This document shows positions 31,506-42,481 of a stretch of 64,000 nucleotides of DNA, in pieces (positions within the stretch are counted from its first letter, which is position 1; every line of letters begins with the position of its first letter). The stretch lies in contig NZ_CP084874.1 of NCBI RefSeq assembly GCF_020526085.1, positions 558,001-622,000 of the forward strand. Direction: 5' to 3'. The stretch comes from Klebsiella africana. Lineage in GTDB: Bacteria > Pseudomonadota > Gammaproteobacteria > Enterobacterales > Enterobacteriaceae. The position numbers were made by a program, and so were the translations under genes. Under the pieces are notes generated by a model that did not search any database, had not been told where the DNA came from, and saw only the letters and a list, made by a program, of their open reading frames with translations.

Positions 31506-32369
31506 ATGAAACAACACGAATCAGCGGATAATTCTCAGGGGCAGCTCTATATTGTGCCCACTCCGATAGGAAATCTGTCTGATATCACGCAGCGTGCACT
31601 GGAAGTACTGCAAGCCGTTGATTTGATTGCAGCGGAAGATACCCGTCATACCGGTTTGCTGCTGCAACATTTTGCGATTAACGCCCGTTTATTTGCGCTT
31701 CACGACCATAACGAGCAGCAAAAGGCGGAAACACTTCTCGCTAAACTGAAAGAAGGGCAAAACATCGCGCTGGTCTCCGATGCGGGCACGCCGCTGATTA
31801 ACGACCCAGGCTATCATCTGGTGCGTACCTGCCGAGAAGCCAATATCCGCGTCGTGCCGCTGCCGGGTCCTTGTGCGGCTATCACCGCCCTGAGCGCCGC
31901 TGGCCTGCCTTCCGACCGTTTCTGTTATGAAGGCTTCCTGCCGGCGAAATCGAAAGGCCGCCGCGATACCCTGAAAGCGCTGGAAGAAGAGCCGCGCACC
32001 CTTATCTTCTATGAGTCGACCCACCGTCTGGTGGAAAGTCTGGAAGATATCTGCGCGGTACTGGGAGAATCCCGCTATGTGGTGCTGGCCCGTGAGCTGA
32101 CCAAAACCTGGGAGTCGATCCACGGCGCGCCGATTGGCGAGCTGGTGGCGTGGGTGAAGGAAGACGAAAACCGTCGCAAAGGCGAGATGGTGCTGATCGT
32201 CGAAGGTTTTAAGGCTCAGGAAGAGGCGCTGCCGGCGGCCGCGCTGCGTACTCTGGCGCTGCTGCAGGCGGAGCTGCCGCTGAAGAAAGCCGCCGCGCTG
32301 GCCGCGGAAATCCACGGCGTGAAGAAAAATGCGTTGTATAAGTATGCCCTGGAGCAGCAGGGGGAGTGA
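31506..32369 (+). CDS. rsmI: 16S rRNA 2'-O-methyltransferase RsmI
   Basis: RsmI methylates the ribose of C1402 in the decoding centre using SAM. 287 residues, tetrapyrrole-methylase-like fold. Family blocks are [15 protein letters not shown] near residue 15, [23 protein letters not shown] and [15 protein letters not shown]. Near-identical to E. coli. GAGACA upstream of the ATG is a weak ribosome site. Confidence 0.97.
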   Translation: MKQHESADNSQGQLYIVPTPIGNLSDITQRALEVLQAVDLIAAEDTRHTGLLLQHFAINARLFALHDHNEQQKAETLLAKLKEGQNIALVSDAGTPLINDPGYHLVRTCREANIRVVPLPGPCAAITALSAAGLPSDRFCYEGFLPAKSKGRRDTLKALEEEPRTLIFYESTHRLVESLEDICAVLGESRYVVLARELTKTWESIHGAPIGELVAWVKEDENRRKGEMVLIVEGFKAQEEALPAAALRTLALLQAELPLKKAAALAAEIHGVKKNALYKYALEQQGE

Positions 32370-32395
32370 TCCTGTAGACCCAATTGAAGTCTGGC

Positions 32396-32426
32396 AAGCA
32401 GCCCTTCAGATAGTGAAGAGCTGCTT
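32396..32426. terminator. Long hairpin after rsmI
   Basis: AAGCAGCCCTTCA (32396-32408) pairs with TGAAGAGCTGCTT (32414-32426) with one mismatch. No U-tract beyond TT. It lies between convergent rsmI and gatR and is probably a terminator. A tandem ATGTCGGAAGAA pair (32441-32464) follows without clear role. Confidence 0.5.
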
Positions 32427-32518
32427 GAGCGTCCTCCTACATGTCGGAAGAAATGTCGGAAGAAAAGTGCAGATTCACTTGCGATACCAATGCTGAGTTT
32501 TCGCACCGCTAAGCGCAA

Positions 32519-33292
32519 TCACACTATCTTCAGTTCCACCTTTTTGCTGCTTAACGCTGCACGGTCATTTTCGCTAATGCCGTCGTCGGTGATCACACAG
32601 TCTATCTTTTCCATCGGCAGTACCTGGTTAAAGCCCCGGCGATTGAATTTGCTGGCGTCGAGCACGGCGATCACCTGATGGGCGGCGGCGGCCATCACGC
32701 TGCTGATGGAGTAGCCTTCGTTAAAGGTGGTGATGCCGTTGGTGGCGTCGATACCGTCGGCGCCGACAAACATCAAATCGGCGCAAATACCTTGCAGCGA
32801 ACGTTCGGCAATCGTGCCGTGCATCGAATGCGTTTTGTGCCGCACGGTACCGCCGCACACCACCAGGGTGATATCTTTATTTTCCGCAAGGGTAAACGCG
32901 GCGGGCAGGCTGTTGGTGATGACGGTGATATTAGTCATCCGTACTAATGCCTCGGCGATAAGGAGGGTGGTGCTACCGCTATCGAGGATCACCGTCATAC
33001 CTTCACGGATCATCGCTGCCGCGGCATGGGCGATGCGCTTTTTAGGATCGCTGGCAAGCTGATAGCGGTCTTCAAGCACCACTTCCTGATTCTCGGCGTC
33101 GGTCAGGTCGCTCCCCGCACGAGCGGCGCCGCCGTGAAAACGGGTTAACAGCCCTTTTTCTTCCAACAAGCGGAGATCGGCGCGGATCGTTACCTCAGAG
33201 ATGCCAAAGAGATTCGAAAGGTCTAGAACCAATACGCTACCCTGCGTATTCACCATATCGACAATTTTGTTCCTTCGTTCAAATGAGTTCAT
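32519..33292 (-). CDS. gatR: Galactitol operon repressor GatR
   Basis: 257-residue DeoR/GlpR-family repressor, very similar to E. coli GatR. N-terminal winged helix (ISEVTIRADLRLLEEKGLLTRFHGG, residues about 28-55) and C-terminal sugar-phosphate sensor domain (VILDSGSTT near 100; VFVGADGID-like MFVGADGID near 175). The inducer is probably a phosphorylated galactitol or tagatose intermediate. Separated from gatD by 110 bp that contain two GAAAG motifs, so it probably has its own autoregulated promoter. Confidence 0.92.
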   Translation of the reverse strand: MNSFERRNKIVDMVNTQGSVLVLDLSNLFGISEVTIRADLRLLEEKGLLTRFHGGAARAGSDLTDAENQEVVLEDRYQLASDPKKRIAHAAAAMIREGMTVILDSGSTTLLIAEALVRMTNITVITNSLPAAFTLAENKDITLVVCGGTVRHKTHSMHGTIAERSLQGICADLMFVGADGIDATNGITTFNEGYSISSVMAAAAHQVIAVLDASKFNRRGFNQVLPMEKIDCVITDDGISENDRAALSSKKVELKIV

Positions 33293-33336
33293 CTTGATTT
33301 GCCTGATAATTAACTCATCTCAGTGTAATCGAAGGG

Positions 33337-33366
33337 TAACGAAAGTTGAACGATAATTTTCGAAAG
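33337..33366. promoter_or_regulatory. Candidate GatR operator before gatR
   Basis: TAACGAAAGTTGAA (33337-33350) and TTTTCGAAAGG (33357-33367) give two GAAAG units 21 bp apart, 70-100 bp before what would be the gatR TSS region. The second contains TCGAAAG, whose complement CTTTCGA occurs twice before gatZ. Confidence 0.5.
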
Positions 33367-33402
33367 GTTGGATGAGCCAGCGCTGGAGGCTGGCTCGGGC
33401 GG

Positions 33403-34446
33403 TCAGGAGAGTTTAAGCAGGATTTTGCCCTGCATCGGCGCGCCGTTGAGCGCCTGCACTTCACGAGCGAAGCTCTCTGCATCACCACAATGGGCGATCA
33501 GCGGCGCCAGCTGCAGGCGTTTTTCTGTCAGCAGGCGGGTGGCCGTTTGCCACTCTTCTCCCGGCCACGGGCCAGAGTAGTTCATCCAGCTACCCACAAT
33601 ATTCAACTCCTTACGCAGGATCTGCCCGAAGGTGGCTGCCGGGAGGGTTAAATCGTGATGAAGCGTGCCGACCAGCGCCAGCTGCGCCCGCGGACCGGCG
33701 GCCTCAATCGCCAGCGCGACGGTCTGCGGCGTGCCGGCGGTCTCGAGGACTAACTGGTCGAACTGAATGGCTTCCAGCGCCTGCTGAATTGCCTGGCCGC
33801 TCATCTCACGACTGTTGAACACACGGGTAGCGCCGAGAGTTTTGGCCAGCTCCAGCTTTTGTGGATTAATGTCGATAGCCGTGACGCTATTGGCTCCCAG
33901 CTCGCGAGCACACTGTAGCGCCAGCAGGCCGATGGTGCCGGCGCCGATAATAATCACGTTTTTACCTTCACAGCCCTGCGCCAGATGAAAAGCGTGCAGG
34001 CCAACGGTTATCGGTTCGATAAACGCGCCATCATCGATTGGCATCTGGTCCGGCAGGCGGAACAGGTTGGCGCGCTTTACCACCACATATTCGGCGTTGC
34101 CACCTTCGCTGCGTGAGCCGACGAACTGATACTGTTTACATAAAGAGAAATATTCGCGCTGGCACTGCGGGCACTGGAAGCAGGGCAGCAGCGGCACGCA
34201 GGCGACGGCATCGCCGGGCTGTAGGTCGGTTACCGCCGCGCCGTAGGATTCCACATAACCGCTGAATTCGTGCCCCAGCGTAATAGGGTAGTAATGCGCG
34301 CCTTTGGCGAAAATGCGCGGGATATCGGATCCGCATAACCCGGAACTGACCACTTTGACCAGGACATCGTTTTCCGTTTGCAGCGTGGGGATAGGGCGTT
34401 CTTCAACGCAGACGTTCCCCTCAGCATGGATTACCACTGATTTCAT
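33403..34446 (-). CDS. gatD: Galactitol-1-phosphate 5-dehydrogenase
   Basis: GatD oxidises galactitol-1-phosphate to D-tagatose-6-phosphate with NAD. 347-residue zinc medium-chain dehydrogenase. Catalytic zinc ligands Cys38 (SSGLCGSD) and His in LGHEFSG near 59; four structural-zinc cysteines in CFQCPQCQ...C (about 89-103); Rossmann motif IIGAGTIGLLALQ near 170. 49 bases after gatC. Confidence 0.95.
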   Translation of the reverse strand: MKSVVIHAEGNVCVEERPIPTLQTENDVLVKVVSSGLCGSDIPRIFAKGAHYYPITLGHEFSGYVESYGAAVTDLQPGDAVACVPLLPCFQCPQCQREYFSLCKQYQFVGSRSEGGNAEYVVVKRANLFRLPDQMPIDDGAFIEPITVGLHAFHLAQGCEGKNVIIIGAGTIGLLALQCARELGANSVTAIDINPQKLELAKTLGATRVFNSREMSGQAIQQALEAIQFDQLVLETAGTPQTVALAIEAAGPRAQLALVGTLHHDLTLPAATFGQILRKELNIVGSWMNYSGPWPGEEWQTATRLLTEKRLQLAPLIAHCGDAESFAREVQALNGAPMQGKILLKLS

Positions 34447-34495
34447 AACATTCTCCAGCTATAAGATTCAGGGGAGCGAACGCTCCCCTTTTAGA

Positions 34496-35878
34496 TCAAG
34501 ACATGCCTGTACTTTGTTGCGGGGCAGCGCTTTTTTCTGCTTTTTCCGCGGCGATGAAGCCGCGAGCGCGACGCCAGGTCAGCAGAACGCCGGCCAGATA
34601 GATGATGCCGATAATCGCGAAGCCAACCACATTTTGCCAGGTAAAGAGCTGGATCAGCAGCCAGGTAATCGGCGAACCACCCTGGTCCATTGAGGCCACC
34701 ATGCCGCCGGCTTTCAGGGCCCCGGCGTTTGCCGCCAACTGGGTGTGCAGGCCAATGGTCTGGGTGGCGATCCACAGGGTGATTCCCATAATGATGACCC
34801 CGGAAATCAACGTACGGAACAGATTGCCCTGATGTACAGCCACTGCCATCGCTACGAAGAAGCCGATGGTGGCCAGGTCACCAAATGGCAGAACCTGGTT
34901 GCCAGGAACCACGACGGCGATAAGAATGGTCAGCGGGATGAAAATCAGGCTGGCCGAGACCACCGAGGTATGACCGAGCAGCAGCGCCGGATCGAGACCA
35001 ATCAGGAATTCCTGACCGCCGAATTTAGCCTGCAGACGTTTACGCGCCTGTTTGGCTATCGGGGTGAGGCCATCCATAATCGGTTTGATCACCCGGGGCA
35101 TCAGCAGCATCACCGCTGCGGTTTTCACCGCCAGCTGAAGAATGCCCTTCAGGTCGTAACCCGCCAGCGCGCCAATCACCAGCCCCATGACGAAGCCAAC
35201 GGTAACCGGTTCACCGAAGGGGCCGAAGCGTTTCTGAATGTCATCGGCGCTAAAGTGAATACGGTTAAGACCGGGGATCTTGTCGATGATGGTATCCACA
35301 AGGACGGCAACCGGCCCTAAATACGCCGAACTGCCGTGCGGGATCGCAATACCCTCGAGGCCGAAGAAATCGCGGGTGTCTTTGGCAAACCAATCGCCCA
35401 GCTTATACACAAAAGCCGCATGCACCACTACGCCGAGAATACCTATCCAGTACGACCCGGTCGCGATATGCAGCATTGCGCCGGTAAAGGTCATATGCCA
35501 GATGTTCCAGATATCAACATTCACCACGCGGGTCATACGGGTAACCAGCATCACGATATTGACCGCGATGGCCACCGGGATCGCCACCAGGGCGATTTGC
35601 GACGCCCAGGTCATCGGTGATGAACCCGGCCAACCGATGTCGATCACGTGAAGATTAATCTGGAAATGCTCCGCCATCGCCTTTGCCGCTGGGCCGATGG
35701 AATCGAGCATCAGGCCAATGACCAGCCCGATGCCGACAAACCCGATCCCGATATGCAGACCAGATTTAAAACAATCCCCGAGCTTCATCCCCAGTAATTT
35801 GGAGAAGATAATGATCACGATCGGCAGCATCACCGTCGGACCGAGATCGAGGATATAACGCATGATTTCGCTAAACAT
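34496..35878 (-). CDS. gatC: PTS galactitol transporter subunit IIC
   Basis: Membrane permease of the galactitol phosphotransferase system, which takes up and phosphorylates galactitol through GatA and GatB. 460 residues with about 10 hydrophobic segments and the family's Gly-rich motif HGSSAYLGP near 200. Separate from IIB, as in E. coli GatC. Follows gatB by 5 bases. Confidence 0.95.
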   Translation of the reverse strand: MFSEIMRYILDLGPTVMLPIVIIIFSKLLGMKLGDCFKSGLHIGIGFVGIGLVIGLMLDSIGPAAKAMAEHFQINLHVIDIGWPGSSPMTWASQIALVAIPVAIAVNIVMLVTRMTRVVNVDIWNIWHMTFTGAMLHIATGSYWIGILGVVVHAAFVYKLGDWFAKDTRDFFGLEGIAIPHGSSAYLGPVAVLVDTIIDKIPGLNRIHFSADDIQKRFGPFGEPVTVGFVMGLVIGALAGYDLKGILQLAVKTAAVMLLMPRVIKPIMDGLTPIAKQARKRLQAKFGGQEFLIGLDPALLLGHTSVVSASLIFIPLTILIAVVVPGNQVLPFGDLATIGFFVAMAVAVHQGNLFRTLISGVIIMGITLWIATQTIGLHTQLAANAGALKAGGMVASMDQGGSPITWLLIQLFTWQNVVGFAIIGIIYLAGVLLTWRRARGFIAAEKAEKSAAPQQSTGMS

Positions 35879-35883
35879 GGCGT

Positions 35884-36168
35884 TTACTCCGCGAGGATGC
35901 CGAGAATTTTCTGTTGTAAGGCTTCAATGCCGACGCCCGAAACGAACGGCATGCCGTGCACCACCGGAATGTCGCCGAAGGTTCGCTCCACACGTGCGGT
36001 GGTGCAGATAAGGTCCGCCCCGTCCATGTAGGTTTCGATTTCATTGACCCGGCACTGCACCAAATCCAGTTCAATATTGTGGTCTGCACACAGCTCTTTA
36101 ATCTCTTCAGCCGCCATCGTGGAGGTGGCGACGGCACCGCCACAGGCGACGATAACTTTACGTTTCAT
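35884..36168 (-). CDS. gatB: PTS galactitol transporter subunit IIB
   Basis: 94-residue cytosolic IIB domain that carries the phosphoryl group from GatA to the sugar. The phosphorylated cysteine is Cys9 in [16 protein letters not shown], a typical P-loop-like IIB motif. A GGGTACC-rich leader with TAAAAGGGG upstream gives the ribosome site. Lies between gatA and gatC. Confidence 0.95.
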   Translation of the reverse strand: MKRKVIVACGGAVATSTMAAEEIKELCADHNIELDLVQCRVNEIETYMDGADLICTTARVERTFGDIPVVHGMPFVSGVGIEALQQKILGILAE

Positions 36169-36194
36169 AGGGTACCCCTTTTATTATCAGTAGC

Positions 36195-36662
36195 TTATGA
36201 AGCCACGGCGTTAAGCTCGGGCTCAAGGATAAATTGCTGGAACCGCACCGGCAGCTGATCGTCGGAAGCGGCGAGCAGTGCCTCCAGCGTGTGCGGATTT
36301 TGTAGCTCACTAAATAACCGGCGCAGCAGCTTCAGCTGTGCCGCCGGGTTTTCAACAATCAGTGCGATGATGAGCGAAACGTCGATTTCGCCGTCGTCGT
36401 CAGCGCGCTGAAAAGAGACCGGCATGTCCGGACGTATCAGGTAAATGGCCGGTGATTTCGCGTGGACCGCTTCGCAGTGCGGGATAGCGACAGCATGCTG
36501 CTCCAGGGCGATACCGGTGGGAAAAGTCGCTTCGCGTTCTAGCAGGGCGGCGGGATAGCTGTCGTGTACGACGCCTCGCGCCAGCATCTCTGCGCCAATG
36601 TGTTCCAGTGCCTGCTGGCTGGAACTGAAATGAATGCCGGTACGAACAAACAGTTGACTCAT
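36195..36662 (-). CDS. gatA: PTS galactitol transporter subunit IIA
   Basis: 155-residue IIA of the fructose/mannitol-type (PTS_IIA_2) fold. The phosphorylated histidine is in VAIPHCEAVHAK near residue 65; E. coli GatA has the same AIPHCEA. Start ATG 36662 (MSQLFVRTG) has AGAGGA upstream, preferred to the in-frame codon at 36680. 14 bases after gatZ. Confidence 0.94.
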   Translation of the reverse strand: MSQLFVRTGIHFSSSQQALEHIGAEMLARGVVHDSYPAALLEREATFPTGIALEQHAVAIPHCEAVHAKSPAIYLIRPDMPVSFQRADDDGEIDVSLIIALIVENPAAQLKLLRRLFSELQNPHTLEALLAASDDQLPVRFQQFILEPELNAVAS

Positions 36663-36676
36663 ATATCCTCTTAACT

Positions 36677-37948
36677 TCACGCGGTTTCAGAAGAACAGCC
36701 GTAGCGATAGGCGCGCAGGACATCCTGGATTTTGTCGAGGATCAGCGCGTGCGGCTCGGCGTTCAGCTCATTCAGCGACAGTCGTTCAAACTGCACCGGC
36801 ATATACTGGCTGATAAGCCCCAGCGGCAGCTTAGCGTCGGTCAGATTAGCGATAAGTTTCTCAACGCTCTGGCGAATACGCGGATGTGGCCAGTAATAAC
36901 GGATACGGTCGGAAAGGCTGAAGTGGATATCGACCATCGCCTGGCTCCAGGTGGGGCGATAGTATTTTTTCCAGTAGCCGGGTTCGTTAAGCATCACTTC
37001 GTCGATCACCTCCATCACGCGACTGCGAGACTCCGGGGCGATCAGCTCATTTTCCATTTGGGCGAGGGCAAAGATGGCTTCACGCAGGGCAAAGGTGAGC
37101 GCCGGGCCGACTTTCAGAATGGCGAAATGGTCGCGGACCAGCGCACGATAAGCCTGGCGGGTTTGGTAGTCGGTGGAGTGCGCTTCGTAGACCATCGGGG
37201 TGTTTTCGATCCAGGCGGAGAGCGCTTTCGCTTCCTGCGGCTGGTAATGAATGATTTGCGTATGGTCAAACTCCACGCCTGGCTGCACGACGATGGCGAT
37301 AACGCGTTCCAGCGCGGCGTCGAGGCCCAGCTTGCGGAAGGCGGCTTCATGGGTTTCGAGCGTCGCGGCGGCGTCCTGCGCCCGGGTGACATGTACGCTG
37401 CCGATGGTGCTGGCCTCACCGCCGGGAACCGGAACTTCGGTCCCGATGACGTAGGTCAGGTGGCGCTTTTGCTCATCGCTGGCGGTCTCTTCGGCAGCCT
37501 GACACAGACGAGCGGCGCGCTCAGCAACCACACCAGGATCCAGCGGCACCGGATCGTCAGCACAGGACATTGATGCATCGAGATGGATTTTACTAAAGCC
37601 GGCGGCGACGTAGGCTTGGATCAGGTCGATTGATTTTTCCATCGCCACGGCGGCCGGTTCGTCTTGCCAGCAGTTCGGTCCAAGATGGTCGCCGCCAAGA
37701 ATAATGCGCTCCGCCGGAAAACCGACGGTACGCGCGATGTTGTAGACGAAGTCGCGGAAATCGGCCGGCTGCATGCCGGTGTAGCCACCAAACTGATTCA
37801 CCTGGTTGGACGTCGCTTCGATCAGCACCTTATTGTTGGTCAACAGGTCGAAACGTAACGCCGCTTCGATAACCAGCGGATGCGCCGAACAAACTGAACA
37901 GATGCCGATATGTTCGCCTGACTTATGGCGAGTGATAATGTCTTTCAT
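36677..37948 (-). CDS. gatZ: Tagatose-bisphosphate aldolase subunit GatZ
   Basis: GatZ is the non-catalytic partner that stabilises the class II aldolase GatY. 423 residues, GatZ/KbaZ family, with [16 protein letters not shown] near 17 and [17 protein letters not shown] near 43, and GDHLGPNCW near 85. Heads the second gat operon gatZ-A-B-C-D. It has its own promoter region (CTTTCGA motifs and a weak CRP-like site), beyond the tagH terminator. Confidence 0.93.
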   Translation of the reverse strand: MKDIITRHKSGEHIGICSVCSAHPLVIEAALRFDLLTNNKVLIEATSNQVNQFGGYTGMQPADFRDFVYNIARTVGFPAERIILGGDHLGPNCWQDEPAAVAMEKSIDLIQAYVAAGFSKIHLDASMSCADDPVPLDPGVVAERAARLCQAAEETASDEQKRHLTYVIGTEVPVPGGEASTIGSVHVTRAQDAAATLETHEAAFRKLGLDAALERVIAIVVQPGVEFDHTQIIHYQPQEAKALSAWIENTPMVYEAHSTDYQTRQAYRALVRDHFAILKVGPALTFALREAIFALAQMENELIAPESRSRVMEVIDEVMLNEPGYWKKYYRPTWSQAMVDIHFSLSDRIRYYWPHPRIRQSVEKLIANLTDAKLPLGLISQYMPVQFERLSLNELNAEPHALILDKIQDVLRAYRYGCSSETA

Positions 37949-37960
37949 TTACAACCTCCG

Positions 37961-38074
37961 TTTTCTTTCGAATATATTCGTTATGTTTTGTTTTGGTCGC
38001 AAATGGCTTTGTTTTGATTTGTGATCTGCATCGATAAATAGTGGTGTAACGCAGTGAAAGGTATCGTCTTTCGA
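37961..38074. promoter_or_regulatory. Candidate GatR sites in the gatZ promoter region
   Basis: CTTTCGA occurs at 37965-37971 (TTTTCTTTCGAA) and again at 38068-38074 inside the palindrome GTCTTTCGAGAC. Between them lies TGTGATCTGCATCGAT (38020-38035), a weak CRP-type site with one good half. They are read leftward for gatZABCD. Binding is inferred from motif recurrence only. Confidence 0.5.
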
Positions 38075-38077
38075 GAC

Positions 38078-38111
38078 AAAAACGCCCTGACCAGGAAGAC
38101 AGGGCGTTTTT
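38078..38111. terminator. Bidirectional terminator between tagH and gatZ
   Basis: A perfect 12-bp stem, AAAAACGCCCTG / CAGGGCGTTTTT, with A/T tracts giving a U-tail in both directions. It ends the leftward gatY-tagK-tagT-tagH transcript just before the gatZ promoter. Confidence 0.9.
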
Positions 38112-38124
38112 AATTGATTGAAAA

Positions 38125-38940
38125 TTAACTAAATAATCGGGAGAGCCAGCTGCGTTTCGTTTTGACTGCTTCCTGGGAAACCTGCTGCGGCTGGGCGGCA
38201 ATTTCGCCGAGACCGGCGTTAAAAGCGTCGCCAATAGCTTTTAACGCCTGCTGCGCATCGTTGCCGCTGGCCATAAAGTGCAGACGATGACCCTGTTTGG
38301 CACCCAGCGATACGACGCGCATCAGATTCTTGGCATCAACAATGGCGGAGCGCGTATCAAGATTTTCGACGCGGATTTGCGATCGCCACTGCTTGACGGC
38401 TTTCACCAGCACCGCGCTGGGACGGGCATGTAGCCCGTGCGGATTACGCAGGGTAAAGGTGGCCTCTTCGTCAAATTGCGGCTCGGGTTGTGGTTCTTCG
38501 CCTGCTGGCAGAGGAATGTCGCCGGCGAGAATTTCCAGCACCGCCTGGGGGGTATCAGCGCGCGTCAGCGCCTCAGGTACTCGATCATCGCCCAGAGCAT
38601 GGGTGAGCTGGCGCAAAATATCGAGATGCTCATTGTCCTGAGCTGCAATACCGACAATCAGATAGGCGGTTTGCTCCTCACCCCAATCAACCCCCTGCGG
38701 ACAAGCCAGCACCTTAACGCCCGTTTTAAGCACTGCGTCGCGACTGTGCGGGGTACCGTGGGGAATGGCGATACCGTTGCCCAGATAGGTGCTGATTTGC
38801 CCCTCGCGCTCGCGCATGCCTTGCAGATAGTCTGCCCGCGTATGTCCGGCATGGGTCAGGACTGCAACGACACGCTGTAGCGCCTCGTCTTTCGTTTTGA
38901 CCTGACGATCGAAACAAATATCGGCAGATGTCAGTTGCAT
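38125..38940 (-). CDS. tagH: PTS IIA-HPr fusion, fructose type (tagatose PTS)
   Basis: 271 residues. IIA domain 1-145 with phospho-histidine His61 (GIAIPHG), a Pro/Glu linker, and HPr domain 158-247 with phospho-histidine His171 (NPHGLHARP). It resembles FruB but lacks the central domain of that 376-residue protein. In Klebsiella and Salmonella the tag genes for D-tagatose sit among the gat genes, so it probably feeds phosphate to TagT. The HPr regulatory serine position reads VDAKNLM, with Asn instead of Ser. Follows tagT by 10 bases. Confidence 0.85.
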   Translation of the reverse strand: MQLTSADICFDRQVKTKDEALQRVVAVLTHAGHTRADYLQGMREREGQISTYLGNGIAIPHGTPHSRDAVLKTGVKVLACPQGVDWGEEQTAYLIVGIAAQDNEHLDILRQLTHALGDDRVPEALTRADTPQAVLEILAGDIPLPAGEEPQPEPQFDEEATFTLRNPHGLHARPSAVLVKAVKQWRSQIRVENLDTRSAIVDAKNLMRVVSLGAKQGHRLHFMASGNDAQQALKAIGDAFNAGLGEIAAQPQQVSQEAVKTKRSWLSRLFS

Positions 38941-38950
38941 AGCTTGCTCC

Positions 38951-40363
38951 TTATTTCATGGCGCCAGCAAGAGCTGTCGCTTTGTCAGTGCGTTTCTGCC
39001 ACAGCCGCCAGCATCCCAGCATAAGTGCCCCGCAGGCGGAACCGGCGAGAATGCACAGCACCCACATCAACGGTTTACTGACCAGCGGCAGGATTAAGAA
39101 GCCGCCGTGCGGTGCCGGAACCTGAATATGCAGGCTGTAGCTGAGTACCGCAGAAATTGAGGAGGCGATCATCATCATCGGGATCACCCGCAGCGGATCC
39201 TTGGCGGCAAAGGGAATCGCACCTTCGGTAATGTGCGTGCAGCCGAGGATATAGTTGACCATCCCGGCGGCGCGTTCCTCCTCGCTAAAGCCTTTCGGAA
39301 AGAACGTGGTCGCCAGGGCGATAACCAGCGGCGGCGTGATGCAGGCGGCAGATACACCGGCCATAAAGAAGTAGTTACCTTGTCCCAGCAGCAGCGTACC
39401 GGTGACATAGGCCGCTTTGTTGACCGGCCCGCCGAAGTCGAAGGAGCACATTGCGCCGACCACGATCCCCAGCAGGATTGGGTTGGCTTCCTGCAGAGAG
39501 CTGAGCCAGTTCATCATGCCATTGTTGATCGCTGCTACCGGCTGGCCGAGCAGAACCATCATCACGCCGATCACCAGGACGCCGATCAGCGGCATAATAA
39601 AGATCGACTTCAGCCCTTCGTACTGGCGCGGCAGACCGTCGAGCAGATGACGGATCAGCAGCATAAAATACCCGGCAGCAAAACCGGCAATGATCCCACC
39701 GAGGAACCCGGCGCCGGTGGCGTTCGCCAGCAGACCGCCGACAAAACCGGCAACCATGCCAGGGCGGCCAGATATCGACCAGGCAATGTAGGCGGTAAAC
39801 ACCGGCACCATGATCGAGAACGCCTGCTGACCGACTTTCATCAGGGTGGCGGCAATCACGTTATACTGCGGTGAATTCGGGTCGGCGGAGTAGATACCCC
39901 ATAAGAAAGAAACAGCGATTAAGATCCCGCCGGCGACAACGAACGGCAGCATGTTGGAAACGCCGCTCATCAGATGTTTGTAAATCTGTCGGCCGAACGA
40001 TTCTCGCTCATATTTCTCGGCGGGATCCGTTGTCGCAGAGAGCCCCTGGCGACGCTGCGCCTGGCCGTTAACGACTTTATTTATTAATTCCGCCGGATGG
40101 TGAATGGCTTCTTTAACCGGCACCTCAATAACCGGTAAACCATTAAAACGTTCGGCATTAACATCTTTATCGGCAGCGATAATGACGCCATAAATATCCT
40201 TCAGGTCTTCCGGCGTAATGGCGTTTTCTACGCCGGAAGCGCCATTGGTTTCGACTTTTATTTCAACGTTTAATTTTTTCGCTGCGGTTTTTAAGGCCTC
40301 TTCAGCCATAAATGTATGAGCAATACCTGTAGGGCAGCCGGTCACGGCAATAATTTTTTTCAT
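38951..40363 (-). CDS. tagT: PTS IIBC, fructose type (probable tagatose transporter)
   Basis: 470 residues. IIB domain about 1-100 with the phosphorylated Cys9 in VTGCPTGIAHTFMA, then a IIC membrane domain with about 8-10 segments (GVSNMLPFVVAGGI start; CSFDFGGPVNKAAY near 305; GCTHITEGAIPFAA near 375). E. coli FruA has an extra N-terminal IIB-like domain that is absent here. By context and published cluster content it transports D-tagatose to tagatose-phosphate, but fructose-like substrates are possible. Confidence 0.85.
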   Translation of the reverse strand: MKKIIAVTGCPTGIAHTFMAEEALKTAAKKLNVEIKVETNGASGVENAITPEDLKDIYGVIIAADKDVNAERFNGLPVIEVPVKEAIHHPAELINKVVNGQAQRRQGLSATTDPAEKYERESFGRQIYKHLMSGVSNMLPFVVAGGILIAVSFLWGIYSADPNSPQYNVIAATLMKVGQQAFSIMVPVFTAYIAWSISGRPGMVAGFVGGLLANATGAGFLGGIIAGFAAGYFMLLIRHLLDGLPRQYEGLKSIFIMPLIGVLVIGVMMVLLGQPVAAINNGMMNWLSSLQEANPILLGIVVGAMCSFDFGGPVNKAAYVTGTLLLGQGNYFFMAGVSAACITPPLVIALATTFFPKGFSEEERAAGMVNYILGCTHITEGAIPFAAKDPLRVIPMMMIASSISAVLSYSLHIQVPAPHGGFLILPLVSKPLMWVLCILAGSACGALMLGCWRLWQKRTDKATALAGAMK

Positions 40364-40373
40364 AATCGGACCT

Positions 40374-41288
40374 TTATAATTGGACGATCTGAAGTTGTTG
40401 TAATAATTCTTGCGTACGGTTTAATTTACCCAGCCCGGCGGAGGCGGCCACATCAGCGCCGGTGGCGCTGGCCAGCGCCAGGGCCTGGGGAATATCGTCT
40501 GTGTTAAGCCAATGGCTGAGGAACGCACCCAGCGCGGCATCGCCGGCGCAGGCCGAGCTGACCAGTTCGATTTTCGGTGCCGAGCAGAACCACAGTTGCT
40601 CGCCGTTCGAAAAATAGAGCCCTTGCGCGCCAAGGGTCAGCAGAACATTGCGCGCCCCGAGCTGGTGGAGCGTTTGCATTGCTTCGCGTGCCCGCCGGGG
40701 GCTGCTGACATCCAGACCAAAGATCTCTTTCAGCTCGTCGTCATTGGGTTTAATCAATAGTGGACGCCACTCTAACAGCTGGCGCAGCACCGGGTGGCTG
40801 ATATCTAAGATGACTTCACACCCTTTTTGCTGACACAGCACCAGAATCTCGCTATAGAACCGGCTCTCTATTCCCGGTGGCAGACTGCCGCTGATAACTA
40901 AATAATCACCGGGCACGACGCACTGTAAATGATGAAGAATTTGTTCTTTCCCTTCATCGTCAATCCGCGCGCCGGGATTTACCAGTTTGTATTCATCGCT
41001 GCCGTCGTTAATAAAGATATTAATACGGGTGGGTTCAGCGACCCATGCCGGCGTGACATTAATATGTTGTTTGCGTAGTTCCTCAACGATATAGCGTCCG
41101 GTAAAACCGCCGAATATGCCCATGACGTGGGTTGGCTGCTGGTAATGATGTAATACCAGTGAGACGTTAACCCCTTTACCATTCGGGCAATATTCCGTTT
41201 GCCGGGTGCGGTTGACTGCCGCCGGCTGGAGCGGATCGCAAAAGATATTCATATCGATCGCGGTATTCAGTGTCAGGGTGTGGATCAC
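40374..41288 (-). CDS. tagK: PfkB-family tagatose-6-phosphate kinase
   Basis: 304-residue kinase of the 1-phosphofructokinase/LacC group, giving tagatose-1,6-bisphosphate for GatY. N-terminal substrate motif GKGVNVSLVL near 38 and VISGSLPPG near 131. The catalytic motif, normally G-[AS]-G-D, is CAGD at 247-250 (SSACAGDAA): the catalytic Asp250 is kept, the first Gly is Cys. Published tag clusters assign this role. Follows gatY by 24 bases. Confidence 0.85.
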   Translation of the reverse strand: MIHTLTLNTAIDMNIFCDPLQPAAVNRTRQTEYCPNGKGVNVSLVLHHYQQPTHVMGIFGGFTGRYIVEELRKQHINVTPAWVAEPTRINIFINDGSDEYKLVNPGARIDDEGKEQILHHLQCVVPGDYLVISGSLPPGIESRFYSEILVLCQQKGCEVILDISHPVLRQLLEWRPLLIKPNDDELKEIFGLDVSSPRRAREAMQTLHQLGARNVLLTLGAQGLYFSNGEQLWFCSAPKIELVSSACAGDAALGAFLSHWLNTDDIPQALALASATGADVAASAGLGKLNRTQELLQQLQIVQL

Positions 41289-41312
41289 AACAAGGCTCCT
41301 TCGATCCGCTGA

Positions 41313-42481
<1,169 letters not shown>

